Below, piece by piece: positions 19,902 to 30,900 of a DNA stretch of 30,979 bases (position 1 is the stretch's first letter; the number at the start of each line of letters is the position of its first letter). The DNA lies in the NCBI GenBank assembly GCA_034687125.1, contig JAQGBZ010000566.1, positions 1 through 30,979 on the forward strand, read 5' to 3'. The translations under genes were made by a program, and so were the position numbers. The notes under the pieces are model-generated. The model was not told where the DNA came from. It saw nothing but the letters and a program-made list of their open reading frames with translations, and did no database searches. Source of the DNA: Neelides folsomi (lineage: Eukaryota; Arthropoda; Collembola; Neelipleona; Neelidae).

Positions 19902-22900
19902 GTAAGCCAACATTTCCCTTATCGTTCTCCACCAAGTATACAATATATTCTTCTCCCAACAAGGTTGAAGAGAGTCAACACTCCAGTTTTCCGAGTGTGT
20001 TGCATGAGCGATCCTCGGCCCTCCCAAGGGGCCACCCTTTCATTCGCTTCAAATTAGCCCATGAATATTAAACCTAACTATTTGGATCATACAAATGTGG
20101 ATAAGACGATATTTAGCACACGTTGTGAACGCAGATGCGCGCATATAATACAGGGGATGGGGAACATGGAAAAACTTTTCACTTTTTATCTCTGCTCCCG
20201 TCCATTCCGCCCGCCACGTGAAAAGGAAGGATGGAGAAAGTTTGAAGGAGTCTCAAGGAGAAAATCCTTGCAGCAATAGCCCACATTTACAACCCGTCCT
20301 TTACGCCTTATGAGGTGGGGATGTGTGAGTGGGGCTTCTAGAGGTTTCCCCTCCCTTCATAATCAAATGCCCTCAACTCGAAATTAAGAGCCACTAAATC
20401 CCTGACACTCGAAGAGCTTGAACAACTCCGCGAGGACCGTGGATCGATTATGGGCCAAATGTGGGGAAGGTTCTCACGGGCGGCAAGGAGGAGGAACACC
20501 CCGCCCCAGAGTCCCAAAGGGGACGAACCTTGCCCCACTAGAGATGATCAATTCCTCTTTCCTCATCAAGTCAAGATTGTCTTGGGCTGATGAAAAATCT
20601 TCTTTCAATTTGTACCCTTAACATCACACCCAACCTGTCTGACATTGACGAATCGTCCTCTTTGTCCCCACTTCCAATCCGCTCCCCCCTGTCTTTTTTA
20701 GAGAGAAAGAAAAAATGGGGATTCTACCTTTGTTTTAAACCAACCGCCATCCTCGGCATTTATTTACTTCTCAATTTAGTCCTTTATGTGATGCTTAGCC
20801 ATTATGTCACTCAACGGCGACATTATCCTCTAAACATAAACGGGCCGGAAATGAGAATGATTCTCTCCTGCAACCTGGATTACAAAGGGATGCGTAAGGA
20901 AAGGATATTCGATACTTCATCGATCGCCATTATGTAAATGGAACGGAGATTGATAATACAAACCAAGAGCTGTTTGTCTCTCTATCTACTGTAGTGATCA
21001 GTTATTTAGTTCTCTCAATGAATATTTCATACAGAGATGTTTAACAATTTATCTTAGAGAATAATTAAGATATTTAATTAATTTGCATAAAATAATTAAA
21101 ATTTTATTTCTTATGCAGAATCTCAAGAATCAGATCATGACTACAAATCTCTGGGTGGAGCAGGTATGTACAACTAAATTCAAATCTTCTTAAAAACTAT
21201 TTCCTTTGATTTCCCTTTATATGATACTTTTATCAGATATATGAGAGAGCATTGTACATTTCAGACACGTTTTGAGGCCTATCCTGTCACGTCTTCCTAA
21301 TTTTTTAAAGAATAATTTGTTCTCACGTATAACAGTGTCTGAATGCACACATATTTTGATAGTCTTCCTTCGTACAAACACGGAAGTTTTTGACTCAATT
21401 TTGCCAAATAACAATTTAAAATGTCTAAATCCATTTCAATTATCCACATTTATCTTTTTTAGTCTTACCTAACAGTCGTAGTGTACTGGTATGGTAGCCA
21501 GTGATTTGTGCAATACATTTAGATTGGTCTTTGAATGCCCGGGAAATGGGTTTAGTAATAGGAATTTATTTATTATACATTAATTGTATAATAAAATAAA
21601 GTGCGAGGAGGCGCAGGAAAGTTTTTTGTGATAAATTGAAAGAAATGTTTCATTTCTACCTTAAATTCCCCGGGGAGCCCTCGTCCTATCAAACATGCAT
21701 TTGAGGAACAAATGAGTGGAAAAGAGACAATGACAAGGAGAAATGAAGGGAATTTGCACATGATGGGTTTGTGCGGGTGCGGGTAGCTCCGGAGGTTCAA
21801 TTTCCAACCCAAGCATGGGTCACTTGAATATTATAAATGTCTATTACATGAATAGAACGGACAAGGGAAATTGTTTCGGCTCAACCCCATTCCCATTCAT
21901 CCTCAATTTGGAATAATAAAACAATGCCGAGTATTTTTAATCAAACTGGTCATGTGGACGTGGTTTGGTTTCTAGTCTTGGTACGACTACAAGTTGATCT
22001 GGGAGCCGACGGAGTACGGAGGCGTCAAAATGCTCCACGTGCCGTCTGACCACATCTGGCGACCCGACATCGTCCTCTACAATAAGTGAGTCCTTCGCTC
22101 CGATCTCCAACGTTCTTAATAATCATTCTCTCCAGTGCGGACGGGAACTTTGAAGTGACGCTGGCCACAAAGGCCACTCTTTACCACAATGGGCTCGTGG
22201 AATGGAAGCCGCCGGCCATCTACAAGTCCTCTTGCGAAATTGACGTCGAGTATTTTCCCTTTGATGAGCAAACTTGCATTCTCAAGTTTGGGAGTTGGAC
22301 CTACGATGGGTTCAAAGTGGACCTTCGTCACTTTGACGAAGTCGTGGGCTCAAACGTGGTCGAGATCGGCGTGGACCTGACAGAGTTTTATATGTCGGTG
22401 GAATGGGACATCCTTGAAGTCCCGGCAGTGAGGTGAGGAACCTCGGTATGGACGTGTTTGAAAATTCAAAATTGATTTGGTCCAGGAATGAAAAGTATTA
22501 CACTTGCTGTGACGAGCCCTACTTGGACATAACTTTCAACTTAACGATGAGGAGGAAAACGCTTTTCTACACAGTGAACCTAATCATCCCATGTATGGGA
22601 ATTTCCTTCCTCACCGTACTCACGTTCTACTTGCCGTCGGACTCCGGAGAAAAGGTACTGCCCTCCATCTTTTCCCCCATGCTAAACGATAATACTTCTT
22701 TCCGGAGGGGAGATGCGAGATCGCCGCCCTGGTCCTCATCTCCCAAACGACCATCGTTTCCTTCAACTGCCACCGAGGGTTCTAAATAAAACTATTCCTA
22801 GGTCACATTGGCTATCTCCATCCTCATTAGTCTCCATGTGTTCTTCCTTCTCGTGGTCGAAATCATTCCGCCGACGAGTCTCGTCGTGCCCCTTCTTGGA

Positions 22901-25900
22901 AAATATTTAATCTTTGCCATGATTCTCGTCTCAATCAGGTCAGCCGCCCTCACCGCTCCTTCTCACGCTCATCCCCCTTCTTTATTTCAGCATATGTGTG
23001 ACAGTCGTGGTTCTCAACGTTCACTTTCGCTCACCTCAAACACATACAATGGCCCCTTGGGTCCGAAGGGTCTTCCTCCACATTTTGCCACGGCTTCTTG
23101 TCATGCGAAGACCTCACTATTGCGTGGAAACACACAGGTGAATTTGTTTGTCCGCAATCGACAACTCTTCATTTCCCCTTGGCCAAACATTTAAAAGCGA
23201 AATCCACTGGAAGATGGATTGATTTGTAAATAGATAAATATTAGAAGTACAGGAGATCATAAATGAAATTTTGTGCTAACGAATGATTGCACTGGTTGAT
23301 TGATTAATCGTATTTGAGAAACGGGAAAGTATGAACAGTCTCATATTTCAAACTCAATTGAAAGAGATTTCCCCGGCTTTATATATATAGCTCTCTAATA
23401 TTTAACAGACCTTTAAATTTGAAATTCTACACAAGTAGTTTTTTGCCAATGTATCTTTACTTTCATTGCTATAAATTGCCCAAATGACTCAAAAACTTGC
23501 TTCGCTTAAAGGGAGTATTAGATTTTCAACTCGCACTTTCATGTTCAAATATTGACCTTTTTTATAAAGGTTCTCAGCCATAAGAGGTGAGAAAGATGTG
23601 ACAGAAATGGAGAGAAAATAAAATCTGGCTGGTTTTGAAATCCCAAATCTCTCTATAAATACGATGGTGCGTTTTAATATGGTTTAGTTTTAATCCCTCT
23701 ATTATTTTCCTAAGCCGAATTAATGAAAAGAACACATTCGGATGAAAGCTATACATGAACGTATTTATATGTTTAATTACTTTTTCCTCTTCTCTAAATA
23801 ATGGCAATTTATTAGCGGAAGCCCTTAGGAAGATATAAATTAATCCTAACTATATATAATCGCATCAAATCAACTTATTCAACTAACTCTTAGTCTTCCG
23901 ACCCATAATAAATATTAATGCTACGTTAAAATTGCAAAATGCTTTTCATTTTCTATTATAAATTGACTACAAGAAGGGAAATTGTATGGGATTAGCGTGG
24001 ATTAAGGGAAAAGGGGGTCTTTTCATGAACTCTGGCTTTCATTTCCATTTCTCCATTTATTTTCTTTTTATGAGAGATTGGAGCTGAATAAGGAATTAAA
24101 TTTATTAAAATGGAAAGAAAGCCAGGTATCAAAAGGAACAGGATTCCAAATTATTTAATTAATCAACCTATGAGATGAAAAGAGATTTAAATTGAAATAA
24201 GCTTAAACAGTGAACTTTCCTGCCAAAAATATTTATACAGACTCACAGCTCAAGTCATAGCCTGGTTTTCGAGTCACATCAAAAGAAATCCATATTTACT
24301 CCTAAACTCCCTGGTTCGTATTGTCTTTTGATCATCGTGATTGCAATCCAACAGGGAAACCAAACTCAATTTTTATCCTGACATCATTTATTTTTCCAAT
24401 TTATTCTTTAGCCAACTTTTAACTGAATTTCCTTGCGCACCAATAAACTTTAATTTGAAAATAGGTTAGATAGAAGTAAATTCATAAGAATATATAAATG
24501 GACCTTTATTTAATCCACTTATTTTGATATGTAAGTAATACATACTTATTATATTGCATATAAATTCATACAAATGTAATATAAATATTATAGAGTAGGT
24601 AGTTATATATATGGTATTTGCAATATTGGTATCTTAATGCACCAGCATCACCAAGTATTCGTATATGTAATACCATATAAGGTATACCTATTCGTATTCC
24701 AATACAATATACTAGTTTCTCGGGATTTAACACTTCATTGTTCACATCTAAGGATGGGAGACGTAAACTAATAATATAGTTCGGGGTGATTTAATAAATC
24801 CTCAATCTCCCAAGGGATAGGAAATAGGTTGGAAAATAGGCCAAATAGGTATAGGAAAGAGTATGGGAAAAGAAAGCTTTCATAGAGAGCAAAAGTTATT
24901 TGAAAACGGAAGTCTCTGAGAGCCTTCATCTCAACCTGTCTTGCTGAAGGGGACATTTGACTGCGCAACGGGGGGATTTGAGCGGCTCCTTTCATCTTCG
25001 CACCGAATAAAAGGGTTTCTTATGCACTATGAGATGGATCTCAATTTTTGAATAAGGAACCACCTCTCAAGTCGCGCAACGAGTGTCTAAGACCGTCAAA
25101 TTAAACGAGAACATGAATAAGCGATGTAGACGATAATACACATAAGCACAGAGGGTTATCTGGAACGTACATAAATATACCTCAATTCCCTAATTTGCCT
25201 CATTTCGTTTAATTGTCGCCCTCAGCGTTTGACTCTCATGTTGAAATATGTATAGGAACAAATGGAAGGAGAGCGTCCTCATGATCCGCACTTCAAATAA
25301 TTCAGCATTCCAACAGTCGGACGGCGGATTTTGGCAGGACGAAACTCCAACGGAAATCCCACCACGTTCTCAATCTCCCTTAGAAGCCTGCCTCAGAAGG
25401 TTTAATATTTAGATTCTCCCATGTCAAAAATAATATTTTTATGAAAGTAATTACAATTTTTCCTGATTCATGCCAATGACCTCCACAGGATGGTTTTTTA
25501 ATTTCGGCACGTTTTTCTCCTTTCCAGTAGTTTTAATTCGTATAGAATGGGCGATGGACCTGGAGGGTGTCGGCTTCACGGAGGATTCCCGAGCCACGAT
25601 GGATCTACGGAAAGTTGGCTTCCTGATGATTCCATTCCTTTGCCGTCACCTCTCATCCCCAAAAGCGCCGCACAATGTACTCGCAATTGCGTCCCGGATG
25701 TCCACCGTGCCTGTGCCGGTGTCCGCTTCATCGCCAGACATACTCGAATCCAAGAAGACTCAACAAAGGTGACAGTCCACCACCATTCCATTTCCAGACT
25801 CCCCATCCCAACCAGACAACGGCCTATTACACTCGCGGACAAAGGACTTTAATGATAACTCGAATGGATTTAACCCAGTGGGAATGATATTACGGGTTCT

Positions 25901-26117
25901 TGTGGATCTCTAAGTTGGCTATTGTGTTTAGGTAAAGGAAGATTGGAAATACGTTGCAATGGTCCTCGATCGTCTATTCCTCTGGATATTCACGCTAGCT
26001 GTTCTGGTCGGGACGGCCGGGATTATTCTCCAAGCTCCTAGTCTTTATGATGACAGGGTCCCCATCGACAAGAAGTTTTCTGAAATCTCCCGTGGTTCCT
26101 CCGGAAGACTCAACTGA
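19710..26117 (+). CDS. Gene B: nicotinic acetylcholine receptor alpha subunit, alpha1-4-like (10 coding exons)
   Basis: Exons 19710-19901, 21119-21163, 21976-22085, 22136-22432, 22486-22654, 22802-22938, 22991-23137, 25256-25399, 25528-25768, 25932-26117; 1668 coding bases, 555 residues, all GT-AG. Start chosen because an in-frame TGA lies seven codons upstream and the first 20 residues form a good signal peptide. Landmarks: glycosylation site N45, loop D Trp76, loop A Tyr114, Cys-loop C149/C163, loop B Trp170, loop C Tyr220-C222/C223-Tyr227, M1 about 240-264, M2 272-291, M3 about 299-325, cytoplasmic loop to about 495, M4 about 508-529. The Cys-Cys pair makes it an alpha subunit. The M2 helix is unusual: Ala4', Ile9', His12', Val18', Val19'. 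Presumed role: acetylcholine-gated cation channel subunit in the plasma membrane. Tandem paralog of gene A, same strand, 7.9 kb downstream. Confidence 0.94.
19902..21118 (+). other. Intron 1 of gene B (1217 bp, phase 0)
   Basis: Donor gtaagc, acceptor ttatgcag. The first 1 kb is GC-richer. The 115-codon frame at 20590-20937 resembles no protein I know. AT-rich at its 3' end. Confidence 0.88.
21119..21163 (+). CDS. Gene B exon 2: loop D region
   Basis: 45 bp encoding [15 protein letters not shown], with loop D Trp76. Acceptor ttatgcag, donor gtatgt. The protein is the same as gene A exon 2. Confidence 0.95.
21164..21975 (+). other. Intron 2 of gene B (812 bp, phase 0)
   Basis: Donor gtatgt, acceptor tttctag. 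Nothing recognised inside. Confidence 0.9.
21976..22085 (+). CDS. Gene B exon 3: loop A region
   Basis: 110 bp encoding [16 protein letters not shown] and [17 protein letters not shown]. Acceptor tttctag, donor gtgagt, phase 2 end. Confidence 0.96.
22136..22432 (+). CDS. Gene B exon 4: loop E, Cys-loop, loop B, to before loop C
   Basis: 297 bp, equal to gene A exon 4 plus the first part of its exon 5 fused with no intron. Encodes [36 protein letters not shown] and [10 protein letters not shown], ending two bases into Arg215. Acceptor ctctccag, donor gtgagg. Confidence 0.96.
22433..22485 (+). other. Intron 4 of gene B (53 bp), absent from gene A
   Basis: Donor gtgagg, acceptor ggtccag, splitting the Arg codon of PAVRNE in phase 2. 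Gene A reads through this site at about 7920-7935. Confidence 0.93.
22486..22654 (+). CDS. Gene B exon 5: loop C and M1
   Basis: 169 bp encoding [21 protein letters not shown]1 and PSDSGEK. The Cys-Cys pair and both flanking tyrosines are present. Acceptor ggtccag, donor gtactg. Confidence 0.96.
22802..22938 (+). CDS. Gene B exon 6: M2 pore helix (altered) and start of M3
   Basis: 137 bp, same length and phase as gene A exon 6. M2 reads [20 protein letters not shown]. Compared with the usual subunit, 4' is Ala, the gate position 9' is Ile (codon ATT at 22826-22828), 12' is His, and 18'-19' are Val-Val. Glu at -1' and 20' are kept, so cation selectivity is expected. Acceptor attcctag, donor gtcagc. 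Confidence 0.95.
22991..23137 (+). CDS. Gene B exon 7: end of M3 and start of cytoplasmic loop
   Basis: 147 bp encoding [20 protein letters not shown] and [28 protein letters not shown], ending in phase 2. Acceptor tttatttcag, donor gtgaat. Closely matches gene A exon 7 up to MRRP. Confidence 0.95.
23138..25255 (+). other. Intron 7 of gene B (2118 bp, phase 2)
   Basis: Donor gtgaat, acceptor atgtatag; gene A has only 83 bp here. AT-rich, including a zone at 24490-24720 with short inverted words (ATATGGTATT at 24609-24618 and its complement at 24669-24678). No transposon ends could be defined and no exon-like frame was seen. Confidence 0.78.
25256..25399 (+). CDS. Gene B exon 8: cytoplasmic loop, part 1
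   Basis: 144 bp encoding [40 protein letters not shown] and PLEACLR. Found by phase and by VLMIRTSNN, which aligns with RLLVRTCNG of gene A. Acceptor atgtatag (weak pyrimidine tract), donor AG/GTTTAA (weak). Both junctions keep frame. This is the least certain exon of gene B. Confidence 0.78.
25528..25768 (+). CDS. Gene B exon 9: cytoplasmic loop, part 2
   Basis: 241 bp. Encodes [20 protein letters not shown], a variable stretch with several cysteines ([14 protein letters not shown]) and the pre-M4 helix [17 protein letters not shown]. The start was set at acceptor tctcctttccag; a second acceptor 18 bases on (cgtatag) is also in frame but weak. GGCRLHG aligns with GSCKIHG of gene A. Donor gtgaca. 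Confidence 0.9.
25932..26117 (+). CDS. Gene B exon 10: M4 and C-terminus
   Basis: 186 bp with stop TGA, encoding [40 protein letters not shown] and a tail ending SSGRLN. Acceptor tgtttag. Confidence 0.96.
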   Translation, partial: VKEDWKYVAMVLDRLFLWIFTLAVLVGTAGIILQAPSLYDDRVPIDKKFSEISRGSSGRLN

Positions 26118-29100
26118 AGGCTACAAGAACTGTAGTTTTCTATTACACACGCAACCAAAGAAAAAGTAGTTTTTTCCCTTTGTAAGTCATCCGCTTTCCG
26201 TCTCTTTCGGTTCGTTCTTAATACATACGCTACTCTTATAAATACATATGACTACATACATACTACATCTTCTCAACATCGATAAGTATGGTACGCAATG
26301 TTATTCAGAAAGGGGGAATTTGGTGGAATTTGTTTGTGGGGGATTTTAGGGAAAGTTCAGATTTGTCTACCAATGTGCATCTGTTCCAGAAGTATTGAAA
26401 GATACCGAGGTAGATGATAGACGTCTTCGTACCTTTAATATTAAAACTTACGTCAAAAAGTGAACACTAAATCCTTCAAAATTTGACCTGAGACTTGTAT
26501 TAGGAAATGTATCTTATGATAGATTGCAATTTGATTAGATTACACTTTTTATTCCAGACATTCCCACCCAGAAATGCTTCTCGTTTTTTTCATATCCCGA
26601 GGATTTTTTTAGAAACAAAGTGAGGTTTTTATTGACTTTTCAGCAAAATAACTCAATTTAGTAGCAAATCCAAGATACTCGTTGTTTCCCTTGCTGCTGA
26701 GAGGAATTTCTTGTCTTTAGTATGGAGCACGGAGTCGCAAAGCCAACCACGTAGTTAGACTTATAGTGATATAAATTTATAAACTAACTAAATTAAAAAC
26801 CTGTATACTCATATTTGTATATGTTCATAAAGGTAAAAGTCATGAGCGTAGCGGAGTATAAATAAAGAAATAAGCCAAACAACATAAAACAACATGTACC
26901 TATTTACTATCATAATCATTACAAGTTGTAAAGTATTGATACACTAACAATAAATGTAAGTACTTGTACGAGCCCACATAACATGTTACTTATGTATGCA
27001 ATTATATCAAATACCTAGATATAAAAATGTCACAAAAATATAACGTCATTCATATTAAATATTTATATATTCATGGTAGGTATATGCACTTCCAAGTAAC
27101 CGTAAAGCCCCAATTGCGGAAGCTTAGATTTGTAAAAAATAAGATTTACAAACAAATTCAAATTAGTAATCCTAACCATAGTTATGTTAAAGATTAGTTG
27201 GAACTCTCCTGAATCCAAGATATGAAATTTTATGGTTTGCCTCATATAATTAAATTGCGTATAGACATTGGCAAATATAAAATCGTAAATTTTTAAATGA
27301 AAGCTCGACTTTTATGTATTCATATGAAAGCTAATAATTTAACCTTTGTTTAGGATCAAAATAACCCCATACAATAATAATGAAGATAGATAGATGAGAA
27401 TGAAATTTAAGATGTTGGTTTACTGTTCTTTATAAACAAAGTTATGGTCAATGTTCACCTATCATGACGTACGTGATTGAGGTACATATGAAGTCTTATT
27501 ATTATTGAAATTGTAGTGAAGCTGAGAGTCCTATGAAAGTAAACTGCTTTTATCAAAGTCCTTTTATTACTTAAAAACCTCCTTGCTCATTCCAACCCCA
27601 ACGTGACCACAAAGGAGATGGAATACTGAAGTGAAGAGATTTCCCCGTCGACATCCAGGAATAATCTCCTTATAATCAGTCTGCATTTACCTCTATTTCA
27701 TTTCCTACAAACTCCATAAATATGTATATGGGATATGTATAACTCTACTTCTCGTAGGTTGAAGATAGCAAGGAGTTTACATAATAGCGCCCCTTACAAA
27801 ATTGGAGCAGAGGGAGAGAAAGAGAGAAATAAAGATGGATCGATATTGTTATTGTAGCCATTTGAGCCAGCTTCCACTGTCTTTTCGCCTCTTAGGTTCA
27901 CTTCGCTCCCTTCCTACCTCTTCCGCCGTCCCAACTCGGGTTAAACCTCCAATTTATTTCTCCATTACCCGAAACTCCTCTTCATTCAATCCCGTTGAAC
28001 CAACTTTGCAAAATTTGATATTTCGTCATACAGCTGGCATGTCATCAAAATCGTTTCTGCTCCAAGAACATGAAGACCATTAGTCCGGGACAGTAGTTCA
28101 AAGGTATGTTGGGCATAAGTACACAAGTAGAATACGTGCGTTTAGTATACAACTCTGGAAAATATACCAAGGGAGCGGGGAGCATTTTGAAAGAGAATGT
28201 TCAATGCATACCAAGGTATGTTTGTACATACCATAGATATGAAGGTAAAATATAATATTTATATTGCTATGTGTTTATACATACAATTCGTCCATCCTCA
28301 CTCATATTTCTCAAATCGAAAAATCGATGGGAGTTCTCTGCGGCTTCCGCCTTCTTCCTAAACTGCAATCCTTATTAATTTGCTTAACGGCTCACTCTTC
28401 CTCTTCACAGCCTTCATGGGAAATAATTTCTTCCGGAATAGACATAATTCACTTCCAACTCCTCCCTGGCAATTCACTTTCTCGCTATCGCTTCCCATTT
28501 GACGAAACGTTTTTATACAAAGTTCAATTTCATCTTTCTGATGTGAAATGAAAGATCTCTCGATTTATTGATATCGCCCAGCGGCTCCGTTTTGAACAAA
28601 TTGAGAACATGGGAGGGAAGCAAAGTTGTAGCGGATGAATGTCACAGGACAGAAGGAAGAAGGTTGACGGATAGAGCTCGATCTTCGAATTGGCTTTAAT
28701 CCCAAACCGGGAGGGCTTTTAGCTCAATTGGGCTGCTGAGCACCGAAGCCGAACAGGCCAAGAAGATTGGAATCGACGGAGGTCGGTGAATTAATTCAAT
28801 TTTTCTCGTCGTCCAGCATTTGTATTTGTATTCAAATCGATGGGGAAAGGGAAGGTTGGCGGGTGAGGAGAAAAAGTTCTTTTGCACCCCTCTTCTTCGA
28901 AGACCTTCATGTAATAATAAGATTAGGTTTTAATATTAAAACTCCCGTTTGAGGGAAGCGGTTGCCGTTTCCTTTTGGTCTCTTTTAACAGCAGCTGCAA
29001 ATTCAGTCTTCTTGGCTTGGAAATGAAGTCTGCTCTTCTTTTGTCAGTGAGGAGTCGTCTATTAAATATGCATGCCTCAGTCCCTTTCAACAAAAAACCC

Positions 29101-30898
29101 CGACATTCAGACTCGGAGCGTCTACACAATGAAAGCGGAGTTGGAAAGGGGAACGTCTTCATCATTTTTATTTATCTCGCAAGGAGGCGGGTGGAAGTTG
29201 ATGAGCAGAAAGGAACTCCATAACCACTTGCATTTAATACGGAAATCCGTGTTTAAAAACAAACTTCTTCTATGAAACAGCTCAAATAAACCTTCAAAGA
29301 ACTTTCAAAGGACCACTTTTGAGAAAAGGAATTTGCTCTGGAGGATTCATTATGAAAATCATGCCGATTCTGCAATGCACAATTCATACTTTTCATATAC
29401 GCCCAACTTTCCTGAATACTTCAATCTCCGACATCATTATACATATGTGTAATTGTAATCTTGCTGAACCGCCTAGTTATTTAATCAAAGCGTCACTCAT
29501 CGTTATTAATCTATTCAGGTAAGTTTATTACAATAACAATAGTTTGCACTCCATTTTATTCACCTGGTCTTTTGGCATGAGCATTGTTTAAATCATATGA
29601 GGTTTCCAATATATGTGGGAAATCGCTTATACGTCTCCTCCTACGATCTTCTGAATTTAAAATTCCTCCACCCTGATGGGAATATTTAATAGTTTGGGTC
29701 CTTTGAAATGTGAGGCGAATGCTTTTCATTTTAACTTCAAAATTTCTTGTTGTTTGTCCTGTGAGGAGGCTGGTTGCTCATTCAATCCACTCATTGAGTG
29801 CGAGATGAAATGGAATGAGATTCGAGGAAAGTCGAAGCTAATGCAAAATGCAATGCAAACCACTCGGAATTCAGGGGTGATTCTTAGGGAATTCTCACGA
29901 GCTCCCTCCTCTCCCACTAACCGTCTTCTTTCACTCGAATCCTCTTTTTCATGACGAGGCTCGTGAGAGGCTCGGAGTGTAAACTCAAATTGAACTCCCT
30001 TCAACTTTATGCCGTTCCTTTAAACTCCATCGCCATTTCCCAACCTTAACTTGAGTTTTATTTCAGAAAGAAAAGATTTCACGTCAAATCTCCGTCTCCT
30101 TAGATAAACTAACGTCAATTAGCAGCCCACTTATCATTTAACTCGTACACTTGGGTCCGCGAGTTATTTACACAAGGACAATGAGACGATGAAAGATGGA
30201 TCAGAGAAAAGTAGGGCTTTCCTCTTAGCCAAAGAGCTCTTCGCGATTCGAAGAATCTCTGGTTTCAAATCCATTCTCCTTTTGAGCCTCTAAAGTATAA
30301 AGGGAGAGATGGAAGCTCATTAGATTTAGCTGGAGCGCTTGCCGCCGCCTTTCGTTTCATTCACACTCAAGGATTCGCTGGAAATACTGTGAGTTAAAGT
30401 GCCCTTAAAACACCAACAACCTACACATTTCAATCTCTCCAAACTTCAACCTTTAAACCCCATCAAATATTCAAAGAAAAACACCTTTTTTCGACAAGCT
30501 TAATACAAAAATGCTTTTTCCTTTCGCTAAATCCTTTCACTCTTCACTTAAAGATCCCCGATCATCTTTTAATCGCTAGAGAAATCATAAGAGATTTTTC
30601 AATATTATTAATTGACAATAATACCATCATATAATACTTATATGAGTAAGCTATAGCTATTAGTATTATTTTAAAAATTAATAATTGGTTGATAAGTTAA
30701 CAAAGCTCGAGAGAGCCAAAAATCAGGTCTTTTACAATTCGACGCTGATTTTTAGAATGGATTATATTTCACTGTATGACTAAATATGAATTCTCTATTT
30801 ATACATGATGATCCAACGATGCATGCATAATTTAATAGCAAAAAAATGAATTCTTACAATTTGCCCTATACTAAACAATTTATATAGTTATGTACATG
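26118..30898. other. Downstream of gene B, no gene recognised
   Basis: Gene B 3' UTR at the start, then AT-rich DNA to about 27.5 kb, then more balanced sequence to about 30.4 kb with several open frames of 60-95 codons (for example 27802-28083, 28264-28551, 29676-29954). None shows a family motif, consistent splice sites or a signal peptide I trust. They may be chance frames, intron or regulatory DNA of a neighbouring gene. Confidence 0.35.
26861..26866 (+). terminator. Candidate poly(A) signal of gene B
   Basis: AATAAA about 740 bases after the stop; a variant ATTAAA lies closer at 26440-26445. Either could be used; both could be chance. Confidence 0.2.
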
Positions 30899-30900
30899 TA

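Noticed and set aside
19376..20071. A 231-codon open frame on the + strand, the longest single frame in the window
   Set aside because: It overlaps gene B exon 1 and its donor in another frame, has low-complexity Ser/Arg/Pro content and no family motif. It is most simply a chance frame in GC-richer DNA.
24609..24678. Inverted 10-mer ATATGGTATT as ends of a small transposon
   Set aside because: Short, AT-rich, and no flanking target duplication was found; it can arise by chance in such sequence.
25547..25852. Reading frame starting at ATG 25547 as a separate small gene
   Set aside because: It is gene B exon 9 in frame, recognised by the pre-M4 helix; the ATG is internal and the tail after 25768 is intron.
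28715..28790. TAGCTCAATTGG resembles a tRNA A-box
   Set aside because: The expected anticodon stem does not pair and no B-box of the GGTTCRANNCC type follows at the right distance.
27802..29954. Several 60-95 codon frames as exons of a third receptor subunit
   Set aside because: No nAChR motif (Cys-loop, Cys-Cys pair, M1-M4) appears in any frame on either strand here.
30250..30275. GGTTTCAAATCC resembles a tRNA B-box
   Set aside because: Flanking bases do not form a T-stem and there is no matching A-box or acceptor stem.
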